Position numbers and translations under genes: made by a program. Below are positions 43,895 to 54,064 of a stretch of 64,000 nt of DNA, piece after piece. Every line of letters starts with the position of its first letter. Position 1 is the stretch's first letter. The stretch spans positions 62,001 through 126,000 of the forward strand of contig JAJQDI010000003.1 in assembly GCA_021202275.1 (NCBI GenBank), in the 5' to 3' direction. The notes under the pieces are model-generated. The model made no database searches. It worked only from the letters and a program-made list of their open reading frames with translations, and had not been told where the DNA came from. The stretch comes from Bacteroides sp. GTDB taxonomy: Bacteria > Bacteroidota > Bacteroidia > Bacteroidales > Bacteroidaceae.

Positions 43895-44300
43895 CAAATA
43901 ATGTCATACATTCCCACCATTCCGGAGAAAAGAAAATAACATTGCGTTTTTTTAAAAGAGTTTAGCTTTCAGAGAGAAAAGGTAAAGGATTAGGTATTTA
44001 AAAAAGGTAAATTACAGCTGGGCCGGTGGCTGGACTTCCCCTCTCTGGCAGGGGCAAATCCTGGGGAGGACCGATGCAGGGAGTGCGTGGAAGAAAAGAT
44101 ATATTTAGTAATGATTTTTGTGGAAAATTAAAGCCGCTTTCCTCCTTTATTTCAGCCGGAAACACTAATTTTGCAGGTCCTGTGGCGCACATGTGTGCAT
44201 AGGGGACCGGAAGTCCGGTCACCCGTCGTGTTTCTCTGCTTCCGGACAGGGAAACTTTCTTTGTGCGGCACCGGGATATGGAACAAACCGAATTTATGGA
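43895..44300. other. divergent region between LysM gene and uvrA, with a GC-rich structured block
   Basis: Mostly AT-rich, but 44017-44090 is GC-rich and can fold (CCCCTCTCTGGCAGGGG at 44038-44054, and CTTCCCC with GGGGAGG). Another hairpin, GACCGGAAGTCCGGTC, lies at about 44206-44221 in the uvrA leader. No gene recognised. Confidence 0.4.
44167..44174 (+). promoter_or_regulatory. -7 box (TAATTTTG) of uvrA
   Basis: Matches TAnnTTTG; leaves a leader of about 125 nt that contains a GC-rich hairpin. Confidence 0.5.
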
Positions 44301-47135
44301 ATGGGAAAGATGATACAGGAAACAGAATATATAAATGTGTACGGAGCGCGTGTACACAATCTCAAAGATATCGATACGGAGATCCCCCGCAACAGCCTGA
44401 CGGTGATCACAGGGCTGAGCGGCAGCGGAAAATCTTCATTGGCTTTTGACACGATCTTCGCGGAGGGACAGCGGCGTTATATAGAGACTTTTTCTGCCTA
44501 CGCGCGGAATTTTCTGGGAAACCTCGAGCGCCCGGATGTGGATAAGATCACAGGACTGAGCCCGGTGATCTCCATTGAGCAGAAGACTACCAACAAGAAT
44601 CCCCGATCTACCGTAGGTACCACTACCGAGGTCTATGACTACCTACGTCTGCTCTATGCCCGCGCGGGTGAGGCCTACTCTTACGCTTCCGGAGAGAAAA
44701 TGGTGAAGTATACCGAGGAACAGATCGTGGAGCTGATCCGCAACGAGTATCCCGGCAAAAAAATATACCTGCTGGCTCCGGTGGTACGTACCCGTAAGGG
44801 ACATTACAAAGAGTTGTTCGAACAACTCCGCAGAAAGGGATATCTGAATGTGCGGGTAGACGGTGAGTTGCGCGAGCTGGTACACGGAATGAAACTGGAC
44901 CGCTATAAAAATCATGATATTGAAGTAGTGGTCGATAAGATGGTGGTGATAGACAAAGAGAGCCAGCGTCTGAAACAAAGTGTGGCTACGGCCATGCGAC
45001 AGGGAGACGGACTGCTGATGATCTTAGATGCGCAAACGGAGAGTATACGGCATTATAGCAAGCGGCTGATGTGTCCGGTGACTGGAATTTCGTACCGGGA
45101 GCCTGCTCCGCATAATTTCTCTTTCAACTCTCCTCAGGGTGCCTGTCCGCGTTGCAAAGGGCTGGGTATGGTGAGTCAGATCGATGTAGACAAGGTGATC
45201 CCCAACCGGAAACTCTCTGTTTATGAAGGAGCCATCGCTCCGCTGGGCAAATATAAGAACGTGATGATCTTCTGGCAGATCGGTGCGTTGCTCGAGAAGT
45301 ACGATGCTACGCTGAAGACACCGGTACACAAATTGCCCGATGATGCGATAGATGAAATGCTGTATGGATCGGACGAGCGTATACGTATCAAGAGTTCCCT
45401 GATCGGGACCTCTTCCGACTATTTCACTGCGTTTGACGGGGTGGTCAAATATATCCAGATGATGCAGGAGAAGGATGTGTCGGCTACCGCGCAGAAGTGG
45501 GCAGAGCAGTTTGCCCGTACCGCTGTCTGTCCGGAGTGTAAAGGAGCCCGTCTCAACAAAGAAGCGCTTCACTTCCGCATTCATGATAAGAATATTTTTG
45601 AGCTGGCAAATATGGATATCTCCGAACTGTATGACTGGTTGCTGCGTGTGGATGATTTTCTCTCCGGCAAGCAACATCAGATCGCTGTGGAGATCCTGAA
45701 GGAGATACGTACCCGGCTGAAATTCCTGCTGGATGTAGGGCTCGACTATCTTTCGCTGAACCGCGGGTCGGCCAGTCTCTCCGGCGGAGAGAGCCAGCGT
45801 ATCCGGTTGGCTACGCAGATCGGTTCGCAATTGGTGAATGTCTTGTATATCTTGGATGAGCCAAGCATCGGACTGCATCAGCGGGACAACCTGCGTCTGA
45901 TCAACTCTCTGAAGGAATTGCGTGACCTGGGCAATTCGGTGATCGTGGTAGAGCACGATAAGGATATGATGATGGCATCGGACTATGTGATCGATATGGG
46001 ACCCAAAGCCGGACGGCTGGGTGGAGAGGTGGTATTCGAAGGTACTCCTGTGGAGATGCTGAAAGCACATACGCTGACATCGGCCTACCTGAACGGAGAG
46101 AAAAAGATTGAGGTTCCCAGGAAGCGCCGGGAAGGAAACGGCAAGTCGATCAAACTGATCGGTGCCAAAGGAAACAACCTGAAAAATGTGACTGTGGATT
46201 TCCCATTGGGTAAGCTGATCTGTGTGACCGGAGTTTCGGGAAGCGGCAAATCTACCCTCATCAATGAGACCTTGCAACCCATCCTTTCACAGAAATTCTA
46301 CCGCTCGCTCCAGGACCCGTTGGAGTATAAAGCGATTGAAGGGCTGGAACATATAGATAAGGTGGTGAATGTAGACCAGTCTCCGCTGGGACGTACTCCG
46401 CGTTCGAATCCGGCTACCTATACCGGGGTCTTTTCGGATATACGCAACCTGTTTGTCAACTTGCCCGAAGCGAAGATACGCGGTTACAAGCCGGGACGCT
46501 TTTCGTTCAATGTTACGGGAGGACGTTGCGAGACCTGTTCGGGAAATGGATACAAGACGATCGAGATGAACTTCCTGCCCGATGTGTATGTGCCCTGTGA
46601 GGTATGCCATGGCAAACGTTACAACCGGGAGACACTGGAAGTGCGCTTCAAAGGAAAATCCATTGCCGATGTGTTGGATATGACCATCAACCGGGCGGTA
46701 GAGTTTTTCGAGAATGTGCCGCAGATCCTGCGTAAGATCAAAGTGATACAGGACGTAGGGCTGGGGTATATCAAGCTCGGACAGTCTTCCACTACACTCT
46801 CCGGTGGAGAGAGTCAGCGGGTGAAGCTGGCAACGGAACTGTCCAAACGGGATACCGGAAAGACGCTCTACATTCTGGATGAACCCACTACAGGGCTTCA
46901 CTTTGAAGACATCCGGGTATTGCTGGGCGTATTGAACCGCCTGGTAGATAAAGGCAATACGGTGATCGTCATCGAACATAACCTGGATGTGATCAAATGT
47001 GCCGATTACATCATCGATATGGGTCCCGAAGGAGGACGGGGCGGAGGTGAACTCCTGAGCTACGGTACTCCGGAAAAGGTGGCGAAAAGCAAGAAGGGAT
47101 ATACACCGAAGTTTCTGCGGGAAGAACTGAAATGA
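44301..47135 (+). CDS. uvrA: excinuclease ABC subunit A
   Basis: 944 residues from ATG 44301 (MGKMIQ; ATG 44310 is also possible). Two ABC modules: Walker [10 protein letters not shown] near residue 35 and GVSGSGKST near residue 645; signatures [12 protein letters not shown] and [12 protein letters not shown]. The zinc finger [11 protein letters not shown]...CEVC is at about 740-770. DNA-damage sensor of nucleotide excision repair that loads UvrB. The open frame upstream of 44301 is not used, as the promoter lies within it. Ends 33 bp before the first copy of the 28-bp repeat. No break. Confidence 0.97.
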   Translation: MGKMIQETEYINVYGARVHNLKDIDTEIPRNSLTVITGLSGSGKSSLAFDTIFAEGQRRYIETFSAYARNFLGNLERPDVDKITGLSPVISIEQKTTNKNPRSTVGTTTEVYDYLRLLYARAGEAYSYASGEKMVKYTEEQIVELIRNEYPGKKIYLLAPVVRTRKGHYKELFEQLRRKGYLNVRVDGELRELVHGMKLDRYKNHDIEVVVDKMVVIDKESQRLKQSVATAMRQGDGLLMILDAQTESIRHYSKRLMCPVTGISYREPAPHNFSFNSPQGACPRCKGLGMVSQIDVDKVIPNRKLSVYEGAIAPLGKYKNVMIFWQIGALLEKYDATLKTPVHKLPDDAIDEMLYGSDERIRIKSSLIGTSSDYFTAFDGVVKYIQMMQEKDVSATAQKWAEQFARTAVCPECKGARLNKEALHFRIHDKNIFELANMDISELYDWLLRVDDFLSGKQHQIAVEILKEIRTRLKFLLDVGLDYLSLNRGSASLSGGESQRIRLATQIGSQLVNVLYILDEPSIGLHQRDNLRLINSLKELRDLGNSVIVVEHDKDMMMASDYVIDMGPKAGRLGGEVVFEGTPVEMLKAHTLTSAYLNGEKKIEVPRKRREGNGKSIKLIGAKGNNLKNVTVDFPLGKLICVTGVSGSGKSTLINETLQPILSQKFYRSLQDPLEYKAIEGLEHIDKVVNVDQSPLGRTPRSNPATYTGVFSDIRNLFVNLPEAKIRGYKPGRFSFNVTGGRCETCSGNGYKTIEMNFLPDVYVPCEVCHGKRYNRETLEVRFKGKSIADVLDMTINRAVEFFENVPQILRKIKVIQDVGLGYIKLGQSSTTLSGGESQRVKLATELSKRDTGKTLYILDEPTTGLHFEDIRVLLGVLNRLVDKGNTVIVIEHNLDVIKCADYIIDMGPEGGRGGGELLSYGTPEKVAKSKKGYTPKFLREELK

Positions 47136-47167
47136 TTTCAGACATAAGAACAGATAATCAGAAGATT

Positions 47168-47195
47168 TTTCAGACAGAAGAACAAAAGAACATAT
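47168..47195 (+). repeat. 28-bp dispersed repeat, copy 3
   Basis: Identical to the repeats flanking the GxxExxY gene. Forms an inverted pair with 47254-47281, 58 bp apart, without a gene in between. Confidence 0.85.
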
Positions 47196-47253
47196 AAGAG
47201 TTATAAGTTTTAAGTTGTAAATATATGGCAGTCGACATATGTAATCTTTCTTC

Positions 47254-47281
47254 ATATGTTCTTTTGTTCTTCTGTCTGAAA
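47254..47281 (-). repeat. 28-bp dispersed repeat, copy 4 (inverted)
   Basis: Exact inverted copy of 47168-47195. Confidence 0.85.
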
Positions 47282-47344
47282 TAATATATTCGTATGTTTT
47301 CGTCCTTAGTAAAAGAATATATCCTTTTGTCTATATCTGAAATT

Positions 47345-47372
47345 ATATGTTCTTTTGTTCTTCTGTCTAAAA
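47345..47372 (-). repeat. 28-bp dispersed repeat, copy 5 (one mismatch)
   Basis: Same as copy 4 except one base near its outer end (GTCTAAAA for GTCTGAAA). Ends 6 bp before the YbaK-like ATG. Confidence 0.8.
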
Positions 47373-47378
47373 AAACTT

Positions 47379-47868
47379 ATGTCTGTAAAAAAGATAAATA
47401 AAACCAATGCTGTCCGTCTGCTGGAGAGGGCAGGCATTTCGTATCACCTCATTCCTTATGAGGTAGATGAGTCAGATTTGAGCGCGGTACATGTCGCGGA
47501 ATCTCTGGGAGAAGATGTGGAGCAGGTCTTCAAAACCTTAGTATTGAAAGGCGATAAGAACGGGCATTTCGTTTGTATCATTCCCGGAGACAAAGAGGTC
47601 GATCTGAAACGGTCTGCCCGTGTATCGGGTAATAAGAGTTGCGCCCTGATACCCATGAAAGAACTGTTGCCTGTGACCGGATACATCCGCGGCGCCTGTT
47701 CTCCTTTGGGTATGAAAAAAACAACTTCCCACCTATATTCACGAAAGTTGCCTTCGTTATCCGTATATCTATGTAAGTGCCGGAGTACGCGGACTTCAGA
47801 TCGAGGTTTGTCCGAATGAATTGATTGGCCTTGTAAAGGCAGAAGTTTGTATGTTATTGAATGAATAA
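47379..47868 (+). pseudogene. ybaK: YbaK/EbsC-type aminoacyl-tRNA deacylase, frameshifted near the end
   Basis: ATG 47379, about 163 residues once repaired. Motifs: KTNAVRLLERAGISYHLIPYEV, GEDVEQVFKTLVLKG, GYIRGACSPLGMKK. The frame shifts in a run of seven A at 47715-47721; six A gives KKQLPTYIHESCLRYPYIYVSAGVRGLQI, the expected C-terminus, to TAA 47868. YbaK hydrolyses mischarged Cys-tRNA(Pro) in the cytosol. The 28-bp repeat lies in its leader, so its expression may be influenced by that element. Confidence 0.88.
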
Positions 47869-47883
47869 TTACGTGAAAATGTA

Positions 47884-47891
47884 TATATTTG
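47884..47891 (+). promoter_or_regulatory. -7 box (TATATTTG) of the peptide transporter
   Basis: Exact TAnnTTTG, 43 bp before the ATG at 47934. Confidence 0.5.
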
Positions 47892-47933
47892 CATTCATAA
47901 TAAAATCAATTCATCCATCTAAATTAAAAACCT

Positions 47934-49598
47934 ATGTTTGAAGGACAACCTAAAGGTTTATACGCTTTAGCATTAGCAAACACTGGCGAGCGGTTCGGGT
48001 ACTACACCATGCTTGCTATCTTTACACTGTTTTTACAAGCGAAATTCGGTTTCACGGCAGCTACCACTTCTACGATCTTCGGTAGTTTTCTCGCGTTTGT
48101 CTATTTCATGCCTCTTGTCGGTGGTTTTTTGGCCGATAGAGTCGGATATGGAAAAATGGTAACCAGCGGTATCGTAGTGATGTTTTTCGGATACCTGTTG
48201 CTGGCCGTTCCGACTTCTGCCGATGCCGGCAAGCCGTTGATGTTCGGTGCCTTGTTCCTGATTGCCTGCGGTACGGGCTTTTTCAAAGGGAATCTGCAGG
48301 TACTTGTCGGAAATCTGTACGATTCGGCCCAGTTGAGTGGTAAACGCGATACAGGTTTCAGTCTTTTCTATATGGCCATCAATATCGGTGCGTTGTACGC
48401 TCCTACGGCTGCTACCAAAGTAACCAATTATGTATTGGGAAAGGCCGGGATGCACTACAATGCCCAGATCCCTTCCCTGGCTCATCAGTACCTCAGCGGT
48501 ACCATTACCGCGGAAGGCAGCGAGACACTGACTGCTTTGCAGGCTGTACAGGGCTTTGCCGGTGATACGGCAACTTTTTGTACCAGCTATATTGAGAAAC
48601 TGTCAGAAGCTTATAACTACGGTTTCGGAGTTGCCTGTATCTCACTGATCCTTTCTATGATCATCTATGTGGTATTCCGTCCCTCCTTCAAACATGCGGA
48701 TTACAACTCCAAACAGGCCAAAGCGGCCAACATCACAGAGACAGAGTTATCAAAAGAAGAAACACGCGAACGCATCACTGCGCTTCTATTGGTATTTGCT
48801 GTGGTGATCTTTTTCTGGATGGCTTTCCACCAGAATGGTCTGACCATGACATTTTTCGCGCGTGACTATACGGCATCCTCCGTGAGCGGACTGGATCGTA
48901 TCGGATTTGACGTGGTCAATCTGACTTTCCTGTTGATCGCGGTATATGGTGCTTTCTCTATCTTTCAATCCAAAGCAGCCCGATCCAAAGCAATATCTGC
49001 TGTAGTGGTATTGGCATCTATCGGATTCCTGTTGTGGAATTACTCGAGAATGAGTCCCGAAATGGACATTCTTCCCCAGATCTTCCAGCAGTTCAATCCT
49101 TTTTTTGTAGTTGCCCTGACCCCGGTTTCTCTGGCTGTCTTTGGCTACCTGGCAAAGAAAAAGAAAGAACCTTCGGCACCCCGCAAGATCGGTATTGGTA
49201 TGGTGATCGCAGCGATCGGATTTTTAGTACTGGCTGCAGGTTCTATCGGCTTGCCTACTCCCGATCAGGTAGAGGCTGCCGGTGGTCTCGACCCCAACCA
49301 GCTTGTATCTCCCAACTGGCTCATCTCTACATATCTGGTATTGACATTTGCCGAGCTTCTGCTCTCTCCGATGGGTATCTCGTTTGTGTCCAAAGTAGCA
49401 CCTCCGAAGTACAAAGGAGCTATGATGGGATGCTGGTTTGCCGCTACTGCTATCGGTAACTATTTAGTAGCTGTGATCGGATATCTCTGGGGCGGTATGC
49501 AGTTGTGGATGGTATGGAGTGTACTGATCGTATGCTGTCTGCTTTCCGCATTGTTCATCTTCTCCATCATGAAGAAATTGGAGAAAGTGGCTAACTAA
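47934..49598 (+). CDS. POT-family peptide:H+ symporter
   Basis: 554 residues, 14 helices. N-terminal POT signature: ANTGERFGYYTMLAIFTLFL (the ExxER-type start appears as GERF) and GGFLADRVGYGKMVTSG. The second signature FSLFYMAINIGALYAP is the family's F-Y-x-x-I-N-x-G. A long insertion between helices 6 and 7 is usual in Bacteroidetes. Imports di- and tripeptides by proton symport across the inner membrane. Monocistronic, with a terminator at 49721-49757. Confidence 0.92.
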   Translation: MFEGQPKGLYALALANTGERFGYYTMLAIFTLFLQAKFGFTAATTSTIFGSFLAFVYFMPLVGGFLADRVGYGKMVTSGIVVMFFGYLLLAVPTSADAGKPLMFGALFLIACGTGFFKGNLQVLVGNLYDSAQLSGKRDTGFSLFYMAINIGALYAPTAATKVTNYVLGKAGMHYNAQIPSLAHQYLSGTITAEGSETLTALQAVQGFAGDTATFCTSYIEKLSEAYNYGFGVACISLILSMIIYVVFRPSFKHADYNSKQAKAANITETELSKEETRERITALLLVFAVVIFFWMAFHQNGLTMTFFARDYTASSVSGLDRIGFDVVNLTFLLIAVYGAFSIFQSKAARSKAISAVVVLASIGFLLWNYSRMSPEMDILPQIFQQFNPFFVVALTPVSLAVFGYLAKKKKEPSAPRKIGIGMVIAAIGFLVLAAGSIGLPTPDQVEAAGGLDPNQLVSPNWLISTYLVLTFAELLLSPMGISFVSKVAPPKYKGAMMGCWFAATAIGNYLVAVIGYLWGGMQLWMVWSVLIVCCLLSALFIFSIMKKLEKVAN

Positions 49599-49720
49599 TA
49601 CAAGATCAGGTTCTGGAACAATGTGTTCCGGAGATTCCGGCTCTTATATACAGACTGTTGTCTTCACATGATTTGTACTGCCAAAATCGGACAGATTAAG
49701 TAAGAATGAAGAGAGTTCCC

Positions 49721-49757
49721 GGACTGAGTCCTAAACTGAATAGGACTCAGTCCGTTT
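49721..49757 (+). terminator. terminator after the peptide transporter
   Basis: 13-bp perfect stem GGACTGAGTCCTA / TAGGACTCAGTCC with a 7-nt loop, followed by GTTTTCTTTT. Confidence 0.85.
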
Positions 49758-49772
49758 TCTTTTACTTGAATG

Positions 49773-49925
49773 CTATTGTTGTTTATAAGAATGCGGATCA
49801 AGAGCAGATCTTATTATCTCTGACATCCCATTCTCATCATAAAGAATTTCTGTCAGCAGATTACCCTTCCAGTCATCCATAATAATCCCGGAAAAATTAT
49901 CTCTCGAAAGATAACTGAAATCAGA
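49773..49925 (-). pseudogene. C-terminal remnant of an unknown protein
   Basis: On the minus strand about 50 sense codons (SDFSYLSRDNFSGIIMDD, then WKGNLLTEILYDENG) lead to TAG at 49773-49775. They are preceded by two stops and then the IS3 remnant. The sequence looks like the end of a beta-rich secreted or lipoprotein gene cut by the insertion or by decay. The family is not recognised and its 5' part is not found in the window. Confidence 0.45.
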
Positions 49926-51140
49926 TTATTATTCATTATATTCTCATCCGGAATTGTGATCACAACTATGGATTTGTTTTTTCATTATTCGATCCACATA
50001 ATATGGATGTTTATATGAATGTCTTTGGTCAAAATGAAGGATCACTCCCGTAAGCTGGGGCATTTTCTTAAAAGCCTTTTCCATCATTTCTGTAACCAGA
50101 AATAAATTCATTTGTCTTCCGATAGTATAGCTAATGATCTTCCCACTATATAGATCCAGGCTTGGAGAGAGAAAGTGTTTATTTCCTCTGACAGCAAACT
50201 CTGTCACATCGGTTGTCCATTTCTGGTTGGTCCCCTTAGCCCGAAACTTCCTGTGCAGAAGATTACCGACCTGTGTATGGGCCTCTGTTTTATAGAAACG
50301 ATATTTCTTAGGTCTTACACTGGACTTTATCCCTTCTTACTTCATCAGGTATAAAACCGTTTTATGGTTCAGCAAATATACCTGCTGCCGCAAACAGAGA
50401 ATGATCCTGCGATAACCGTACCGGCCTTTATGGATATGGAATATATGAGGGACCCATTTCTTTTTCTGCTCATATTTATTACGCTTACTCCTCTTTTGGC
50501 AATAGTAATAGAAACTGCTTTGGCTATGCCACTCACATTTAAAAGAAGCTAGAGAGGATATCTATGCCTAAATCTTTGAATCACCTGGACTTTCCAGTTC
50601 TGTTTTTCTCTTCTTGTCGGATTAAGGCTGCCAATTTTTTTAAGTAATCATTCTCAGCACGAAGACGGAGGTTTTCCTTTAAGAGTGATTCATAGGAATT
50701 CTTCGGTAAAGGTTCGGGGGACAGGGTTTACTTTTTTCATAACACGAATACATTTTGGGTGAAAAGCTTCTGTTCCAAACCTCTAATAACTCTTTAACCA
50801 ATTCCTTATGGAAGAGGTGGAAAGAAGATATTTGAAAGGGGCCTGACGCAAAGATAGTTGATTATTTAATATATCCTCAACTACAGTATGTTTATAACTG
50901 GTAGTGCAATGACGGGCACTCTTATAAGTAAGAGAGACCACAATTACCGTGAATACGGTAAGAACCCGTCCAGCAACGAATCATAACCTCGCTAATGCCT
51001 AAAAGATTACTTACATGACGGTAGGAATAACCTGTATGAACCACTAAAAAGACCGCATGCGCAGGATCACTCATACTGAATTGAACTCTGGATATTGACA
51101 TAAAAATAATACTTAAATTATGTCTAACTTTTGGGATGCA
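49926..51140 (-). mobile_element. degenerate IS3-family insertion sequence (IS150 group)
   Basis: Three pieces on the minus strand. OrfA N-terminus (about 51146-50922; GYSYRHVSNLLGISEVMIRCW, a helix-turn-helix). OrfA C-terminus around 50690-50580 (ESLLKENLRLRAENDYLKKL, the leucine-zipper end). OrfB from about 50600 to 49944 with HKGRYGYRRI, NHKTVLYLMK then a TAA, GTNQKWTTDVTEF (first Asp of the DDE integrase) and LDLYSGKIISY. Frameshifts and the stop make it non-functional; the C-terminal catalytic part is lost. A possible terminal sequence (ATCCCAAAAGTTAGACAT on the minus strand) lies at about 51119-51137; the left end is unclear. Confidence 0.8.
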
Positions 51141-51224
51141 CTTCAATATGTGTCTCTACAAGCAATCCTCTGTAAGGGGTAGAGATATGTTTTTATTCGG
51201 ATACGACCTTATTCCAAAGAATAT

Positions 51225-51704
51225 CTATAGAAGATTTATAAATACGATCAGGCGTTTTTTTATCTGGAAGATTACCAGACAAATCAGAGATAATACCACC
51301 AGAGCACACATGATCAAAATGTCATGTAGTCTGACTTCTTCTCGTATATATCCCAATGCGTACCAGGGAATAGCTGTTATAAAAACAATGGAAAACATTC
51401 TGGCGTTCTGAGAGATATAGTGGGACATGAAAAGTTTGTCGAACTCTTTTTTGTCTACCAAAGGAGCTTGTGTCCTGTAGTATTCTTTTTTCATATCAAA
51501 CCTTTTTCTGGTTTCATAGCCCACATAATAGGCTATGCCTGCCCAAAGCAAAATAAAAAAACACATCGCTATTCCGCCCGTTCCATCGTCAAAGATATAG
51601 GTATAAGGCAGACCTCTGATGGGAGCTATCACAAGAGATAGAATGATGAGGGTTACAATCATTCCGATCACTGTCTTGATTCCATATCTATGGTAACTAT
51701 TCAT
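51225..51704 (-). CDS. small four-helix membrane protein of unknown function
   Basis: 159 residues with helices at about 12-32 (VIGMIVTLIILSLVIAPI), 45-62 (GIAMCFFILLWAGIAYYVGY), 106-120 and 132-150. The loop between helices 2 and 3 is charged. Basic tail. No family recognised. It lies 10 bp downstream of a lipoprotein-like gene on the same strand, so the two are probably a pair; an immunity-like role is possible but not supported by any motif. The base composition is more AT-rich than the core genes. Confidence 0.6.
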   Translation of the reverse strand: MNSYHRYGIKTVIGMIVTLIILSLVIAPIRGLPYTYIFDDGTGGIAMCFFILLWAGIAYYVGYETRKRFDMKKEYYRTQAPLVDKKEFDKLFMSHYISQNARMFSIVFITAIPWYALGYIREEVRLHDILIMCALVVLSLICLVIFQIKKRLIVFINLL

Positions 51705-51714
51705 GGGATTGTTT

Positions 51715-52397
51715 TTATAAAAATGCTGTACAGGCAGAGGCTACCGCAGCCATTCTACCTCCAACAATGGGATTTAAGCCTGTTGCTAACAGAGCCTGAT
51801 AGCCCCACCAGGCATCTGCAAATGCTATACTGCTGGCATTTGCACGGGTTTGTGGTTTGTTGAGAACCTCGGACCACAAATCCAGATTCTTGTTCCAGTA
51901 TTCGCTTGATTCCTGGTAAACTAATATAAAACCCATAACAGCTTTCTTTTGATCATAGCTTAATTCTTCATCAGATTCCACTTCATCAATCAAATTTATT
52001 TCTGCATAATTCCTCAGTATGGTTACTATATAATAAAACTCCCGATGGGTATGATTGTTTTCACTTCCTCTACTGTGATTCCGTAATTGAAAGGTTGAAT
52101 TTCTCCTTCTGTATCATCTGAACGGGTTGTCACATTTTTAGAAACATACTTATTGGCGGAGGTGATAATAAAATCTTCAAGTTCTTCACTTTTTAATGAA
52201 GCAGCTCTTGTAGAAGTGTTGATTAAATCTTTATACACTTCCTCCAGACAGTCGTTGTGGATTTTAGCAATTTCTTTTCCCATTTTTACCATTTCACTTT
52301 CTTCCTCTTAAATGGGAAACATAGTTTCTTCCACGTTTGTGCATGAATAAGTACTCAGTAACAATAAACTTAATGCAATAACAATATAATTTTTCAT
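51715..52397 (-). pseudogene. lipoprotein of unknown function, stop and frameshift
   Basis: ATG 52397 opens a lipoprotein signal (MKNYIVIALSLLLLSTYSC). An in-frame TAA at 52308-52310 follows after 29 codons. The frame then continues EEESEMVKMGKEIAKIHNDCL to a break at 52041-52043, where three C on the plus strand should be four (giving IGEFYYIVTILRNYAEINL), and ends with a Gly/Ala-rich hydrophobic tail (GLNPIVGGRMAAVASACTAF). About 227 residues when repaired. Function unknown. A -7 box TATTTTTG lies at 52424-52431. Next to a four-helix membrane protein. Confidence 0.6.
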
Positions 52398-52743
52398 AAC
52401 TGTATACTTTTAATTAGATATTTCAAAAATAATAAAATAATTTACATATGTTTTTTAGAAAAAACATTTTGATTCAAATATATTTTTGAAATGTAAATAT
52501 ATAATCTCCTATTTTAAGAATAAAACAGGAAGCGATTCAACATACAAAAATGAAAGTATCTACAAGTTCTAAGTCAGCGGTCTACACACTCAATCGCAGA
52601 TTGATACAGCCTATATAATGGGGTGGATATTCATATACAAACAGATTTTACAGGCACCCAAACAGTCATCCGTATTTGCATAAGGCTGCCTGAAAAAAGC
52701 AGGGAGCGGTTTTTTCTTTTTAATAGAAGATCATTTCCAATTT
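52398..52743. other. 346-bp gene-free stretch
   Basis: Very AT-rich near 52400-52500, with the probable -7 box for the lipoprotein (TATTTTTG, minus, 52424-52431). No gene seen. Its right end meets the corrected end of the EEP-family gene. Confidence 0.4.
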
Positions 52744-53816
52744 TTAACGCAGAATCACCTCCATACATACCGGATTATGATCGCTGTATTCCAGATCGGG
52801 CGAGTAGTAGTTGACTCCTTCGAACCGATCGGAATGGAAGATGTAGTCGATGCGTAGTATTTTTTTAGGTAGCGGAACGTATACATATATCCTTTTCCGG
52901 CGGTATGGAATCCGTCGCGAAGTCCGGCTTCCCGAAGTGTCCGGTAGGTATAGGAAGAGGGTGGGGAGTTGAGGTCACCACAGAGGATAACGGGATGGGG
53001 AGAGTGGACGACGAGTTCTTTCACCGTGTCGGTTTGTTGCGCCCGCAGAATAAAATTGTCTTGCAGGCCAGTGAACAACCGGGTAAGTGCGTGGGTATAA
53101 TTGCGTCTGTTGTCTGTTGCGAGTTCCTTTTCCAGTTTTCTTTTGTTCTGGCTCACGTGGGTGGTTTGCAGGTGGTTGTTGAATACGCGGATGGTATCTG
53201 TCCCGATCGCGATGTCGCACCACATGCTGCAATTGGCTGTGTGTTCGTATTTTATCAGCTGGCTGTCTGCAATGGGGTATCGGCTCAGTATAGCCAGTTG
53301 AAGCAAGGGCTCTTTGGAGTAAGGAACCGCGCAATACGGCCACTCGTCGAAAACAGATAAGATACTGTCCATCGGAAATTCGCGGCTTGCGCGAAACTCC
53401 TGGAAGCAGAGGATATCTGCCTGGTGGTCTTTCATTGCCTGTGCCACCTGCCGACAGGTAGTTCCGGAAATGTCGTTTCCAAAGCTGTCGATATTGTATG
53501 TGGCGATGCGTAGGATCTCCCCCTGCGGAGAGGTCTGGTGTCCGAATTGATAGATGCTGCTCAGGTAGTCCCAGTTGGCCAGAATGGCCAGTAGAGGCAC
53601 CCATACCCAATAGCGCCAGCGAACCGCCCAGTAGAGGATAGCCAGCAGATTAAATAGGAGCAATCCGGGAAGCACCAACCCCGGCAGAGGAAAAAGGGCG
53701 GAAGAGGCCGGGGAGACATATTGCGCGTACCACCCTCCGACCGTAAGAAGGGCCAGGAAAATGGTAGCAAGGATACTGAATGTATAAAAGAGTCTGGATA
53801 CTGCTTTTTTTCCCAT
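52744..53816 (-). pseudogene. membrane-anchored endonuclease/exonuclease/phosphatase (EEP) protein, C-terminal frameshift
   Basis: ATG 53816 (MGKKAVSRLFYTFSIL) gives a start with two or three membrane helices in the first 110 residues. The EEP domain follows: LRIATYNIDSFG, ADILCFQEF (catalytic Glu), VFNNHLQTTH, VILCGDLNSPPSS (catalytic Asp/Asn). The final EEP motif is out of frame: T7 on the plus strand at 52860-52866 should be eight, giving KKILRIDYIFHSDRF and YSDHNPVCMEVIL to TAA 52744-52746. Phosphodiesterase or nuclease at the inner membrane; substrate unknown. About 358 residues. Confidence 0.85.
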
Positions 53817-53889
53817 GGAAAGGATTGTTTGATGGTTCGGGATCAGAGGGGCCGGAGTCGGTATGTCCGGTTTCTGATCTTTATGGAAG

Positions 53890-54064
53890 AGTTTGTTTAC
53901 CTGTTTAAATTTTAAATTTTGAGTTTTAAGTTCTGAGTTATAAGTTTTACCTCTCAAACAGAAATAACATACAAAGAATCCATCCACTAACACTTATCAC
54001 TTACTACTTATCACTTTCAACTAATTTCAATCGTACATCGTCAATCGTCAAATCGTAAATCTTG
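53890..54064. repeat. low-complexity word repeats between EEP and kinase genes
   Basis: Three neighbouring families of short words: TTTTAAATTTTGAGTTTTAAG with TTATAAGTTTTAC (53905-53948), CACTTATCACTTACTACTTA with TCACTTTC (53990-54018), and CAATCGTACATCGTCAATCG with TCAAATCGTAAATC (54029-54060). The first and last recur near the 28-bp and composite repeats. Confidence 0.55.

Noticed and set aside
44193..44300. Upstream extension of UvrA from a GTG at 44193
   Set aside because: It would start only about 20 bp after the -7 box, adds unrelated residues, and relatives start near MGKMIQ.
45024..47255. Two long frames antisense to uvrA (about 417 and 322 codons)
   Set aside because: Both are mirror frames of the conserved uvrA coding sequence.
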